A stretch of DNA of 12,606 nt from contig CAJUSG010000063.1 of NCBI GenBank assembly GCA_910589085.1, positions 1 to 12,606 on the forward strand, given 5' to 3'. Both the position numbers and the translations under genes were made by a program. This DNA comes from an uncultured Oscillospiraceae bacterium (GTDB taxonomy: Bacteria > Bacillota > Clostridia > Oscillospirales > Oscillospiraceae). The notes under the pieces were generated by a model, which saw nothing but the letters and a program-made list of their open reading frames with translations, did no database searches and was not told the origin of the DNA. Below are positions 6,366 through 12,606 of the stretch, piece after piece (position 1 is the first letter of the stretch; every line of letters starts with the position of its first letter).

Positions 6366-7159
6366 AGCTGAATGATATTGCCAAGACCTTCAACCCCGGC
6401 ACCGTCAACGAGAAGAGAGCCCTGGACGGAGTGTCCCTCTACCTGGCCCCCGGGGACTTCGTCACGGTGGTGGGCTCCAACGGGGCGGGCAAGTCCACCC
6501 TGTTCCACGCCATCGCCGGGGTGTTCTTCCCGGACCGGGGGTCTATCGTGCTGGACGGGGAGGACATCACCTTCAAGCCCGAGTATCAGCGCAGCCGCCA
6601 GTTGGGCCGGCTCTTTCAGGACCCCATGAAGGGCACCGCCCCCCACATGACCATTGAGGAGAATCTGGCCCTGGCCTATCTGCGCACCGCCAAGCACCAG
6701 CACGCCTACTTCAGCCGCACCAGCCGGGCCGACCGGGCCTTCTTCCGGGAGCAGCTGGTCCGGCTGGACATGGGGCTGGAGGACCGGATGAAGCAGCCGG
6801 TGGGCCTGCTCTCCGGCGGGCAGCGCCAGGCGCTGACCCTGCTTATGTCCACCATGGTGCCCCCGAAAATCCTCCTGCTGGATGAGCACACCGCCGCCCT
6901 GGACCCGGGGACGGCGGAGAAGGTGCTGAAAATTACCCGGGAGGTGGTGGCGGAGCACAAAATTACCACCATGATGGTCACCCACAATATGCACCAGGCC
7001 CTGGAGCTGGGCAACCGCACCCTCATGATGGACAGCGGACGGATTGTGCTGGATGTGCAGGGGGAGGAGCGGAAAAATATGACCGTCAACGACCTGCTGG
7101 AGCGGTTTAAGGCCCGGGTGGGCGAGGATTTGGACAACGACCGGATTTTGCTGTCTTGA
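6359..7159 (+). CDS. trpZ: ABC transporter ATP-binding protein, predicted tryptophan importer (TrpZ)
   Basis: ATPase that powers the importer from the cytoplasmic face. 266 residues with all expected motifs: Walker A GSNGAGKST 39-47, Q-loop Gln87 in RLFQDP, signature LSGGQ 151-155, Walker B ILLLDE 171-176, D-loop ALDP 180-183 and switch His209 in VTHNM. The signature is followed by RQALTLLMS, as in this COG1101-like family. The start ATG lies inside the end of trpY, with AAAGGAGG at 6344-6351 in the trpY coding region. The intact catalytic set argues for a working transporter. No terminator is seen in the 46 bases before the next gene. Confidence 0.92.
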   Translation: MLKLNDIAKTFNPGTVNEKRALDGVSLYLAPGDFVTVVGSNGAGKSTLFHAIAGVFFPDRGSIVLDGEDITFKPEYQRSRQLGRLFQDPMKGTAPHMTIEENLALAYLRTAKHQHAYFSRTSRADRAFFREQLVRLDMGLEDRMKQPVGLLSGGQRQALTLLMSTMVPPKILLLDEHTAALDPGTAEKVLKITREVVAEHKITTMMVTHNMHQALELGNRTLMMDSGRIVLDVQGEERKNMTVNDLLERFKARVGEDLDNDRILLS

Positions 7160-7205
7160 GCGCGGAAGGAAGACAGCGCTGCCGGTGCGGGGAGGACGCG
7201 GGTTT

Positions 7206-7802
7206 ATGATCGAGATGCTGGGATATCTGGGGTCCGCCCTGGTGGTGGCCTCTATGCTGATGTCGTCTGTAGTCAAGCTGCGGGTTATTAACACCATCGG
7301 CAGCGGAATTTTTGCGGTCTATGCCCTGATTATCCACTCCTATCCCACCGCGCTGATGAACGTCTGCCTGGTTGCCATCAATGTCTGCAATCTGGTCAGG
7401 CTGAGCCGGAAGGATCAGAGCTACGACCTGGTGGATGGAGCCGGGGAGGAGGGCCTTTTGGGCTATTTGCTGGACTACTACAGAGCGGATATCCAGACGT
7501 ATTTTCCGGACTTCTCCCGGGACAGGGTGGGGGACCGGGCCTTTATCGTCTGCTGCAATGGGAATCCGGCGGGGCTGCTGCTGGGAATCGACGGCGGTCA
7601 GGGGACCCTGCAGGTGCTGCTGGACTACTCTACACCCACCTACCGCGACTGCTCCATCGGAGGGTATCTGTACGACAGACTGCCCTCCAGAGGGGTGCGT
7701 ACTCTGGTCTTCGCGGGGAGGGCCTCCCAGGCCCACAGGGCTTATCTGACCAAAATGGGCTTTGCCCAAAAGGATGGGGCTTATGTTAAAAATCTGGGCT
7801 GA
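7206..7802 (+). CDS. Membrane protein: YgjV-like N-terminus joined to GNAT-like C-terminus
   Basis: 198 residues from ATG 7206, chosen because GGAGG lies at 7191-7195, ten bases upstream; an in-frame GTG at 7185 has no comparable site. Residues 3-66 hold three hydrophobic spans (LGYLGSALVVASMLM, INTIGSGIFAVYALII, ALMNVCLVAINVCNLV) with the look of the YgjV/Imp-YgjV family. After a charged linker, residues ~85-198 look like a degenerate N-acetyltransferase fold: strands DRAFIVCCNG and LQVLLDYSTP, a helix after RDCSIGGYLYDRL where the acetyl-CoA loop would be, and a typical end HRAYLTKMGFAQKDGAYVK. The usual RxxGxG/A loop is weak, so catalysis is uncertain. With 46 bases and no terminator after trpZ it may be the fourth gene of the Trp T-box operon. 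Function unknown. Confidence 0.8.
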   Translation: MIEMLGYLGSALVVASMLMSSVVKLRVINTIGSGIFAVYALIIHSYPTALMNVCLVAINVCNLVRLSRKDQSYDLVDGAGEEGLLGYLLDYYRADIQTYFPDFSRDRVGDRAFIVCCNGNPAGLLLGIDGGQGTLQVLLDYSTPTYRDCSIGGYLYDRLPSRGVRTLVFAGRASQAHRAYLTKMGFAQKDGAYVKNLG

Positions 7803-7842
7803 TTACAGGCCGCGGAATTGTGTGAATGTGTGCTGGAATGAA

Positions 7843-7880
7843 AAAAGTCCTCTGAAATCCTTGGATTTCAGAGGACTTTT
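7843..7880. terminator. Bidirectional terminator between convergent operons
   Basis: AAAAGTCCTCTGAAATCC (7843-7860) and GGATTTCAGAGGACTTTT (7863-7880) are perfect inverses, giving a 17-bp stem with a CTTG loop once the tight centre opens. It ends in TTTT on the plus strand and six T residues on the minus strand. It lies 40 bases after the YgjV-like gene and just past the hydrolase gene on the other strand, so it can serve both operons. Confidence 0.9.
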
Positions 7881-7885
7881 GTATG

Positions 7886-8728
7886 TCAAAACCGCAGCAC
7901 CTGTCCGGCGGACAGGGCGTGGCAGCCGGGGCCGGAACGCTCCCGCAGCAGGGCAAAAGCCGCTTCACCGGTGCAGTGGCCGGTGTGGATCTCCTTCACC
8001 CCCAGCTCCTTCAGCGCATCGGCCACACGGTATACATACTCAGGGGTGCAGTTCATGCCGCTGTCCAGCCTTCCGAACATATGAAAGCCGCCTACCACGG
8101 CAAAGACGCCCTTGCCCGTGAACTGCTCCAGCACACCCCGGACGATGTTGACAATTCCCCCATGACTGCAGGAGTTGAACACCACCAGCCCCGCTTCTCC
8201 CTCCAGCACCAGGGACTGCTCGTGGCGGTAGTCGTCGGGGATGAAGTCGTCCTCCCCCCGCTTGAACAGCAGATCGGCGGCCTGGCCGGCGAAAGCCGGG
8301 TCCCGGACAGTCCCGGGCACCAGCCACGCCCCCTCCATAAGAGGACAGACCCCCTCCGCCTCCACGAAGCGGCTCCGGAAATCGGCCCAGATATCCCTGT
8401 GGACGCCGATATACCGGGGGCCCTCCGGGTCCATGCCGAAGTAGGCCCCCTCCGCACCGGGACGGATATACACCGGAGCCCGGCCGTTGAGCGAAAAGAA
8501 CCGGCGCAGGCCGTCGCCGTGGTCATAGTGTCCGTGGGACAGCACCGCCGCCTCCACCGCAGACAGGTCCACCCCCAGCTGCCGGGCGTTGTCGGCAAAT
8601 CTTCCGGAGGAGCCGGCATCCAGCAGAAGCCTGTGCCCCCGGTGCTCGATGTACAGGGACAGCCCGTGCTCCGCCGCCAGGCCGCAGCTCTCCGGAGCGG
8701 TATTTTCCATCAGTACGGTAACCTTCAT
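7886..8728 (-). CDS. Metallo-beta-lactamase-fold hydrolase, COG1237 type
   Basis: Predicted cytosolic metal-dependent hydrolase, 280 residues. The metal site is intact: SHGHYDH with HxHxDH at 65-70, His189 in NSCSHGGIVN, His216 in GGFHM and His251 in TGHCTG. The CSHGGIVN and GGFHM motifs and the N-terminal MKVTVLMENT place it with COG1237, whose archaeal members include a pterin/methanopterin-pathway enzyme. Many genomes carry over that label ('dihydropterin-6-methyl-... synthase'), and I would not transfer the function to a bacterium without methanopterin. The start is ATG with AGGAGG seven bases upstream, and that ribosome site overlaps the TAG stop of the MATE gene. The two genes are 11 bases apart, so it is the last gene of the nifS-MATE-hydrolase operon. 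The substrate is unknown. Confidence 0.9.
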   Translation of the reverse strand: MKVTVLMENTAPESCGLAAEHGLSLYIEHRGHRLLLDAGSSGRFADNARQLGVDLSAVEAAVLSHGHYDHGDGLRRFFSLNGRAPVYIRPGAEGAYFGMDPEGPRYIGVHRDIWADFRSRFVEAEGVCPLMEGAWLVPGTVRDPAFAGQAADLLFKRGEDDFIPDDYRHEQSLVLEGEAGLVVFNSCSHGGIVNIVRGVLEQFTGKGVFAVVGGFHMFGRLDSGMNCTPEYVYRVADALKELGVKEIHTGHCTGEAAFALLRERSGPGCHALSAGQVLRF

Positions 8729-8739
8729 ACAAAAACCTC

Positions 8740-10116
8740 CTATGCCCTGGTCAGATCCCTGATCCAGTTGTCAGAGCGGATGCGCCGCAGGCCAAGGACA
8801 AATTTTACGATATTTTCCAGGGTCATGGACAGGTAGACCCAGAGGATATCCAGCTTGAGGACAGAGCCCAGAAGCACTGCCGCCGGGATGGCGATGAGCC
8901 ACTGGGGAGCGGTGTCGATGATGGTGGCCATACGCACATCGCCGCCCCCCCGGAGGACCCCTGTGATGGCCACGCCGTTGAAGTCCCGCAGGGGCCGGAC
9001 GGCGGCCTGCACCGTCATCATCATCACGGCAATGGAGGCCGAGCGGGCCGACATCTTGAACAGGGGAAACACCCAGGCGGGGGCGATCAGGCGGGCGAAG
9101 AGGAACAGCAGCAGACCGATCCCCGTTCCGCACATGAGCGCCAGGGTACACATCACGGCCCCTGTCTGCCGCACCTGCTGGGGCCGGCCCGCTCCCACCT
9201 CTCGGCCAATGATGATGGCGGCGGTGGAGCCCAGGCCAAAAGAGACCACCATGCAGATTTTGTCAATGTTTCCCGCCACGGTGTAGGCGGCCAGAATTTC
9301 GGTGCTGCCCGCCATGTGTCCCATAATGGTGGGGAAGATTGAGGAACCCAGCCCCCAGGTGGTCTCGTTGAACACCACCAGGCTGCCGTAGCGCAGAAAA
9401 CGGCGGAACATGTCCATCCCGGGCCGGAGCAGCAGGCGGAGCCGAACCCGGAAAAAGCGGCTGCGCGCCATGTGGACCACCACAATGACCACCTCCATCA
9501 TCCGGGCGATCAGTGTGGCCAGGGCGGCGCCCCGCACCCCAAGAGCGGGCGCGCCCAGCTTTCCAAAGATAAACACCCAGTTCAAAAAGGTGTTCAGCGT
9601 CATGGAGGCCACCAGAATGTACATGCCCAGCTGGGGCCGCTCCATACTGCGGTAGGCGGCCACATACATCATGGTAAAGGCGCTGCACACATAGGACAGT
9701 CCGGCGATGGAGCCGTACTGGGCGGCCAGCTCGATGACCTCCGGCTCGTTGCCGAACAGGCTTAAAAATTCGACCGGGCAGACCAGCAGGACGGCGGCAA
9801 AGAGGGAGGACACCAGTACCACCACCCACAGGGCCACCCCCAGCACACGGTTGATGGACTCCAGCTCCTGCCGGCCCCAATACTGGCTGTTGAGGACGGA
9901 GGAGCCGCTCTGTACGCCGAAGATAAACAGCTGGACTACAAACAGCGGGATATTGGCCAGCGTCACCGCCGCCATAGGGACCTCGCCCAGCATACCAACC
10001 ATGAAGGTGTCCGCCATGCCCAGGGCGCTGGTAATCAGGTTTTGCAGCACGATGGGCGCGGCGAGGAAAAACACCTGTTTATAAAAGCCGGGCTTCTGTT
10101 TCATATATGTGAACAT
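8740..10116 (-). CDS. MATE-family multidrug/metabolite exporter
   Basis: Inner-membrane antiporter that exports cationic or aromatic compounds using Na+ or H+. 458 residues, a normal length, with about 12 hydrophobic spans in two similar halves. The N-terminal half begins PGFYKQVFFLAAPIVLQNLITSALGMADTFMVGMLGEV, the conserved MATE opening, followed by a pattern ending NSQYWGRQE that is typical of DinF/NorM-type proteins. The second half begins near RFLRYGSLVVFNETTWGLG. The start is ATG with AAGGAG at 10125-10130, eight bases upstream. It lies 48 bases downstream of nifS with no terminator between and is followed closely by the hydrolase. The exported compound is unknown. Linkage to a hydrolase hints at a shared small-molecule substrate, but that is an inference. 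Confidence 0.93.
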   Translation of the reverse strand: MFTYMKQKPGFYKQVFFLAAPIVLQNLITSALGMADTFMVGMLGEVPMAAVTLANIPLFVVQLFIFGVQSGSSVLNSQYWGRQELESINRVLGVALWVVVLVSSLFAAVLLVCPVEFLSLFGNEPEVIELAAQYGSIAGLSYVCSAFTMMYVAAYRSMERPQLGMYILVASMTLNTFLNWVFIFGKLGAPALGVRGAALATLIARMMEVVIVVVHMARSRFFRVRLRLLLRPGMDMFRRFLRYGSLVVFNETTWGLGSSIFPTIMGHMAGSTEILAAYTVAGNIDKICMVVSFGLGSTAAIIIGREVGAGRPQQVRQTGAVMCTLALMCGTGIGLLLFLFARLIAPAWVFPLFKMSARSASIAVMMMTVQAAVRPLRDFNGVAITGVLRGGGDVRMATIIDTAPQWLIAIPAAVLLGSVLKLDILWVYLSMTLENIVKFVLGLRRIRSDNWIRDLTRA

Positions 10117-10164
10117 GGGATATGCTCCTTAATCGGGTATTATTTTCTCCGGGCCGCTTCCGCC

Positions 10165-11304
10165 TTACGACAGGGAGGTAAACAGCGCCTCCTTTGCCGC
10201 CTTCAGCCCCTCAATCAGGGCGTCCACATCCTCCCGGGCGGTGTCGTAGGAGAAGCTCACCCGCAGGGCGCCGTCCAGCACCGGCTTGGGCAGCTTGAGG
10301 GCGGCAAAGACATGGCTGGGCTTTCCCCTGTGACAGGCTGATCCGGAGGAGAGATACACCCCCCGGTCGCTGAGGAAGCGGACCACCACCTCGCTCTTGT
10401 AGCCCGGCAGGGAGATGGGCAAAATGTGGGGCGCGCCGTCCGGCACGAGGACTGACGCCTCCGGAATTTCCAGGGCCAGCCGCCGGATGACCTCGGCCTT
10501 CAGGGCGGACATGCGGGCGGTATCCTCCCTGAAGGAGGCTGCCCCCAGCCGGGCGGCGGCGGCAAAGGCGGCAATCTGGGCGGTGGCCTCAGTGCCGGAA
10601 CGCAGGCCCTTTTCCTGTCCTCCGCCCCGGATCAGGGGGGGCAGCTTCAGCCCCCTGCGCACATACAGCGCCCCCACCCCCTTGGGGGCGTGGACCTTGT
10701 GTCCGCTGACAGAAAGCAGATCAACGCCCAGTTCCGCCGGGGTAAAGGGCACCTTTAAAAAGCCCTGGACGGCATCACAGTGGAGCAGGGCGGAGGACCC
10801 CGCCCCCCTCAAGGCCCGCGCCGTCTCCTTAACCGGGAGTACCGTGCCCAGCTCGTTGTTGACCAGCATCATGGACACCAGCGCCGTGTCCGGGCGGAGG
10901 GCCCCGGTCACCTGGGCCGGATCAATGTGCCCCACGTGGTCCGGCTGGAGGTATGTCACCTCATATCCCTGCCGCTCCAGCGCCTTGAGGGGCTCCAGCA
11001 CGGCGGCGTGCTCCACCGCGGTGGTGATGATGTGTCTGCCCTTCCGCCGGTTTATCTCCAGCGCCCCGAGAATGGCCCAGTTGTCACTCTCTGAGCCGCA
11101 GGAGGTGAAGCACAGCTCCTCGGGCCCACAGCCCAGGGCCTTGGCGAGCTCCCCCCGCCAGCCCTTCACCCGGTCCGCCGCCTGCCTCCCCAGGACGTAC
11201 TGGGAGGAGGGGTTGCCCCAGCCCTCCGTCATGGCCTCCAGCGCCGCCTGGGCCGCCTCGGGCCGCACCGGCGTGGTGGCGGCGTTGTCCAAGTAGTGAA
11301 ACAA
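10165..11304 (-). CDS. nifS: Cysteine desulfurase, NifS/IscS-like class V aminotransferase fold
   Basis: PLP enzyme that takes sulfur from cysteine as an enzyme persulfide for Fe-S clusters, tRNA thiolation or thiamine. 379 residues. Seen: YLDNAATTP 4-12, His99 in VEHAAV, NNELGT 149-154, Asp177 and Gln180 in HCDAVQ, PLP lysine Lys203 in SVSGHKVHAPKG, RSGTE 235-239, and catalytic Cys324 in SSGSACHRGKPSHV. The loop after Cys324 is about two residues shorter than in the IscS form (SACTSxSxEPSxV), like variants often found with ThiI, but no thiI is present here. The start is TTG at 11304-11302: GGGAGG (11313-11318) lies eight bases upstream and no ATG fits the conserved N-terminus. It is the first gene of a leftward operon with its own promoter. 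No iscU-type scaffold is in the window. Confidence 0.93.
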   Translation of the reverse strand: MFHYLDNAATTPVRPEAAQAALEAMTEGWGNPSSQYVLGRQAADRVKGWRGELAKALGCGPEELCFTSCGSESDNWAILGALEINRRKGRHIITTAVEHAAVLEPLKALERQGYEVTYLQPDHVGHIDPAQVTGALRPDTALVSMMLVNNELGTVLPVKETARALRGAGSSALLHCDAVQGFLKVPFTPAELGVDLLSVSGHKVHAPKGVGALYVRRGLKLPPLIRGGGQEKGLRSGTEATAQIAAFAAAARLGAASFREDTARMSALKAEVIRRLALEIPEASVLVPDGAPHILPISLPGYKSEVVVRFLSDRGVYLSSGSACHRGKPSHVFAALKLPKPVLDGALRVSFSYDTAREDVDALIEGLKAAKEALFTSLS

Positions 11305-11340
11305 GGTTTTCGCCTCCCAAAATCGAAGTCAGTATCGGGT

Positions 11341-11369
11341 ATTTTATGCTGTTTTTGGGGGAAAGTCAA
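11341..11369 (-). promoter_or_regulatory. Sigma-A promoter of the nifS-MATE-hydrolase operon
   Basis: On the minus strand TTGACT (plus-strand 11364-11369) and TAAAAT (plus-strand 11341-11346) are separated by 17 bases. Transcription would start near 11334, about 30 bases before the TTG start. No riboswitch or long leader fits in that space. Confidence 0.85.
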
Positions 11370-11440
11370 TAGCTTTGTCTTCCGGGGAGGATGTTTTGCC
11401 GCCAGACCGCCGTTTCTCAGAAGGCCGGCCTACATTCTCC

Positions 11441-11469
11441 TTGCAAAACAAGGCGGAATTGTATATAAT
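11441..11469 (+). promoter_or_regulatory. Sigma-A promoter of thiN
   Basis: TTGCAA (11441-11446) and consensus TATAAT (11464-11469) have a 17-base spacer, the same -35 hexamer as at tuf. Initiation near 11476 gives a ~33-base leader, far too short for a TPP riboswitch. A 10-bp palindrome AGGCCGGCCT (11422-11431) lies between this promoter and the divergent nifS promoter. Confidence 0.85.
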
Positions 11470-11508
11470 GGAGGCCAGAATCGCAGACTTCCAAAGGAGC
11501 AATGCGCT

Positions 11509-12180
11509 ATGGACCCTGTTTCTAATATCTGTTACATCGTAGGGGCGATGTCCCTGACCCCCAGCCTGCGCCCCTACCCTGCCCCGGGGGATTATGTGAT
11601 CGCCGCCGACCGCGGCTTTGACTCCCTGATGGCATACGGTGTGATGCCCGACCTGGCGGTGGGGGATTTCGACTCCCTGGGCCACCGGCCCAACCATCCC
11701 AATGTCATTCAGCTCCCCGCCGAAAAGGACGACACTGATATGGTCTACGCCATTCGGAAGGGGCTGGAGCTGGGTTACCGCCGGTTTATTCTGCTGGGGG
11801 GCGTCGGCGGACGGCTGGAGCATACCCTGGGCAACCTTCAGCTGTTGGACTGGCTTGCCTTTCACGGCGCACAGGGCTTTCTGGCGGGAGAAAAGACGGC
11901 GGCCACCTGTATCCGGGGGGAGGGAACGGTCACCTTCCCCGCCTCCATGTGCGGATACCTGTCTGTCTTCTGCAACAGCGGCAGCGCGGAGGGGGTTACC
12001 CTCTCCGGCCTGAAGTACCCCCTGGAGAACGACACCCTCACCGGCGATTTTCCTCTGGGGGTCAGCAACCAGTTTCTGGGCTGTGAGGCCGTTGTGTCGG
12101 TCCGGAAGGGCAGCCTGCTCCTGCTCTGGGAGGATCAGGGCGACTTTTATTCCAGGCTGCCCCGGCTCTGGGCCAAATGA
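11509..12180 (+). CDS. thiN: Thiamine pyrophosphokinase
   Basis: Transfers pyrophosphate from ATP to thiamine, giving thiamine diphosphate; cytosolic. 223 residues from ATG 11509, a normal length, with AAAGGAG at 11493-11499. The longer in-frame extension upstream crosses the promoter and is not coding. Catalytic-domain motifs: AADRG 32-36, GDFDSLG 52-58, KDDTD 73-77 and GGRLEHTLGN 100-109, matching the ThiN/TPK pattern of acidic metal- and ATP-binding residues. The C-terminal part (about 140-223) is the beta-sandwich that binds thiamine. It is transcribed alone from its own promoter and ends at a strong terminator. In many Firmicutes thiN follows rsgA and rpe; here it is divergent from nifS, whose product may supply sulfur for the thiazole ring, but that link is speculative. 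Confidence 0.93.
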   Translation: MDPVSNICYIVGAMSLTPSLRPYPAPGDYVIAADRGFDSLMAYGVMPDLAVGDFDSLGHRPNHPNVIQLPAEKDDTDMVYAIRKGLELGYRRFILLGGVGGRLEHTLGNLQLLDWLAFHGAQGFLAGEKTAATCIRGEGTVTFPASMCGYLSVFCNSGSAEGVTLSGLKYPLENDTLTGDFPLGVSNQFLGCEAVVSVRKGSLLLLWEDQGDFYSRLPRLWAK

Positions 12181-12197
12181 TTCGGCAGCCATTATTA

Positions 12198-12242
12198 TTA
12201 GGTTACACAAGGCCACAAGGCCATGTGTGGCCTAATTTTTTT
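12198..12242 (+). terminator. Intrinsic terminator after thiN
   Basis: TTAGGTTACACAAGGCC (12198-12214) pairs with GGCCATGTGTGGCCTAA (12219-12235) around an ACAA loop. There are 16 pairs including two G-U and one mismatch, followed by seven T residues (12236-12242). It starts 18 bases after the thiN stop and 20 bases before the next gene's start. Confidence 0.9.
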
Positions 12243-12261
12243 ATCGTTTGGGGGTGAGAAC

Positions 12262-12546
12262 GTGGCCGATTATGCTTTTCGGACCTTGGAGGACCGCCAG
12301 AAAATTGAAAAACTGTGGGAGGATGGGCGGACACCGAAAGAAATTTCGGAAACCACGGGCGTGTCCGTTCATGTGGTCTACAACGAACTGACCAGAGGGC
12401 AGGACGGGACCCGCCTGCCGGACCAGCGCCTGCGGTACAGCGCGGACGTGGCCCAGCGCCGGGTGCAGGCGTCTCTGGAGCGGCGGGGCAAGCGGACCGG
12501 GCAGCCCACCAACAGCGGCAAGACGGCGGGAGCCGCCGGGAGATAG
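12262..12546 (+). CDS. Small helix-turn-helix DNA-binding protein (HTH_38-like)
   Basis: 94 residues from GTG 12262, chosen because a GGGGGTGAG ribosome site (12250-12258) ends just upstream and the alternative ATG at 12223 lies inside the thiN terminator stem. Residues 6-44 (FRTLEDRQKIEKLWEDG, then PKEISETTGVSVHVVYNEL) form a helix-turn-helix like that at the N-terminus of IS30 transposases and of small proteins on Clostridia prophages and conjugative elements. There is no catalytic DDE domain, so this is not a transposase. The C-terminal third is basic and low in complexity (RRVQASLERRGKRTGQ), suggesting nucleic-acid contact. No promoter is obvious between the thiN terminator and the start. 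The stop is TAG. It may be the first gene of a mobile element running off the window, or a stand-alone regulator. Confidence 0.8.
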   Translation: MADYAFRTLEDRQKIEKLWEDGRTPKEISETTGVSVHVVYNELTRGQDGTRLPDQRLRYSADVAQRRVQASLERRGKRTGQPTNSGKTAGAAGR

Positions 12547-12552
12547 GAGGAC

Positions 12553-12570
12553 ATGGGTCAAATGCAGTAA
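12553..12570 (+). other. Five-codon ORF with a ribosome site
   Basis: ATG GGT CAA ATG CAG TAA would encode MGQMQ. It follows TAGGAGG (12544-12550), which overlaps the stop of the HTH gene, by two bases; that spacing is rather short. It may be a translational-coupling relay or meaningless. Confidence 0.25.
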
Positions 12571-12593
12571 CCAATGAGGTGAACCGGACCCGT

Positions 12594-12606
12594 ATAAAAG
12601 GAGAAA
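12594..12606 (+). promoter_or_regulatory. Ribosome-binding site for a gene beyond the window
   Basis: AAAAGGAG at the extreme right end is AT-rich relative to its surroundings and lies where a start codon would be expected within about ten bases past the edge. No start codon is visible. Confidence 0.4.

Noticed and set aside
6197..7297. 366-codon minus-strand open frame across trpY/trpZ
   Set aside because: It spans two well-supported genes in reverse and has no domain or ribosome-site support.
7883..8836. 317-codon plus-strand open frame opposite the hydrolase
   Set aside because: The minus strand encodes an intact metallo-beta-lactamase fold with all metal ligands; the plus frame is a shadow with no motif.
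11296..11508. N-terminal extension of thiN by 71 codons
   Set aside because: It would cross the thiN and nifS promoters and has no ribosome site; the ATG at 11509 has AAAGGAG and matches the family N-terminus.
11476..11508. TPP riboswitch before thiN
   Set aside because: The leader is only ~33 bases and shows no THI-box motif.
12223..12261. ATG start for the HTH gene at 12223
   Set aside because: It lies inside the right arm of the thiN terminator and has no ribosome site; GTG at 12262 has one.
1..12606. CRISPR arrays, rRNA or tRNA genes, complete insertion sequences
   Set aside because: No regularly spaced repeats, no tRNA or rRNA signatures and no transposase catalytic domain were seen.

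Overview
The window looks chromosomal and comes from a GC-rich Clostridia, most likely an Oscillospiraceae gut anaerobe of the Flavonifractor/Lawsonibacter type. I infer this from the cluster-IV-like EF-Tu and EF-G sequences, strong AGGAGG ribosome sites, sigma-A promoters with 17-base spacers, a Firmicutes-type T-box leader, and GC-rich codon use. No database search was possible, so the genus is an inference.

Layout from left to right. (1) Positions 1-3230 are the end of a str-type translation cluster: the 3' part of fusA (EF-G; the N-terminal ~109 residues lie outside the window), a 72-base palindrome, a promoter, and a complete tuf (EF-Tu) with a strong terminator. (2) A small multi-pass membrane protein of unknown function follows directly (3253-3825), with its own terminator. 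(3) A near-consensus promoter (3893-3921) drives a roughly 284-base T-box leader. The readable specifier codon is UGG (Trp), and the leader ends in mutually exclusive antiterminator and terminator stems. It controls a lipoprotein / permease / ATPase ABC transporter that I read as trpXYZ, a predicted tryptophan importer. A short hairpin separates trpX from trpY, and an unusual YgjV-like membrane + GNAT-like gene follows with no terminator between. (4) A bidirectional terminator (7843-7880) separates this from a leftward operon read from right to left: nifS-type cysteine desulfurase (TTG start), MATE exporter, then a COG1237-type metallo-beta-lactamase-fold hydrolase. (5) nifS and the rightward thiN (thiamine pyrophosphokinase) diverge from two back-to-back, well-formed promoters. 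(6) After the thiN terminator comes a 94-residue helix-turn-helix protein of a kind often found on mobile elements, then a five-codon ORF and a ribosome site for a gene beyond the window edge.

The coherent regulated unit is the Trp T-box transport operon. Uncharged tRNA-Trp would stabilise the antiterminator and switch on uptake of the amino acid. The nifS-MATE-hydrolase operon is clear as a transcription unit, but its joint role is not. Nothing here is an obvious new defence or biosynthetic system. The most interesting items are the T-box regulon with its possible fourth gene, a dyad centred on the tuf promoter -10, the palindrome families, and the possible mobile-element edge at the right end.
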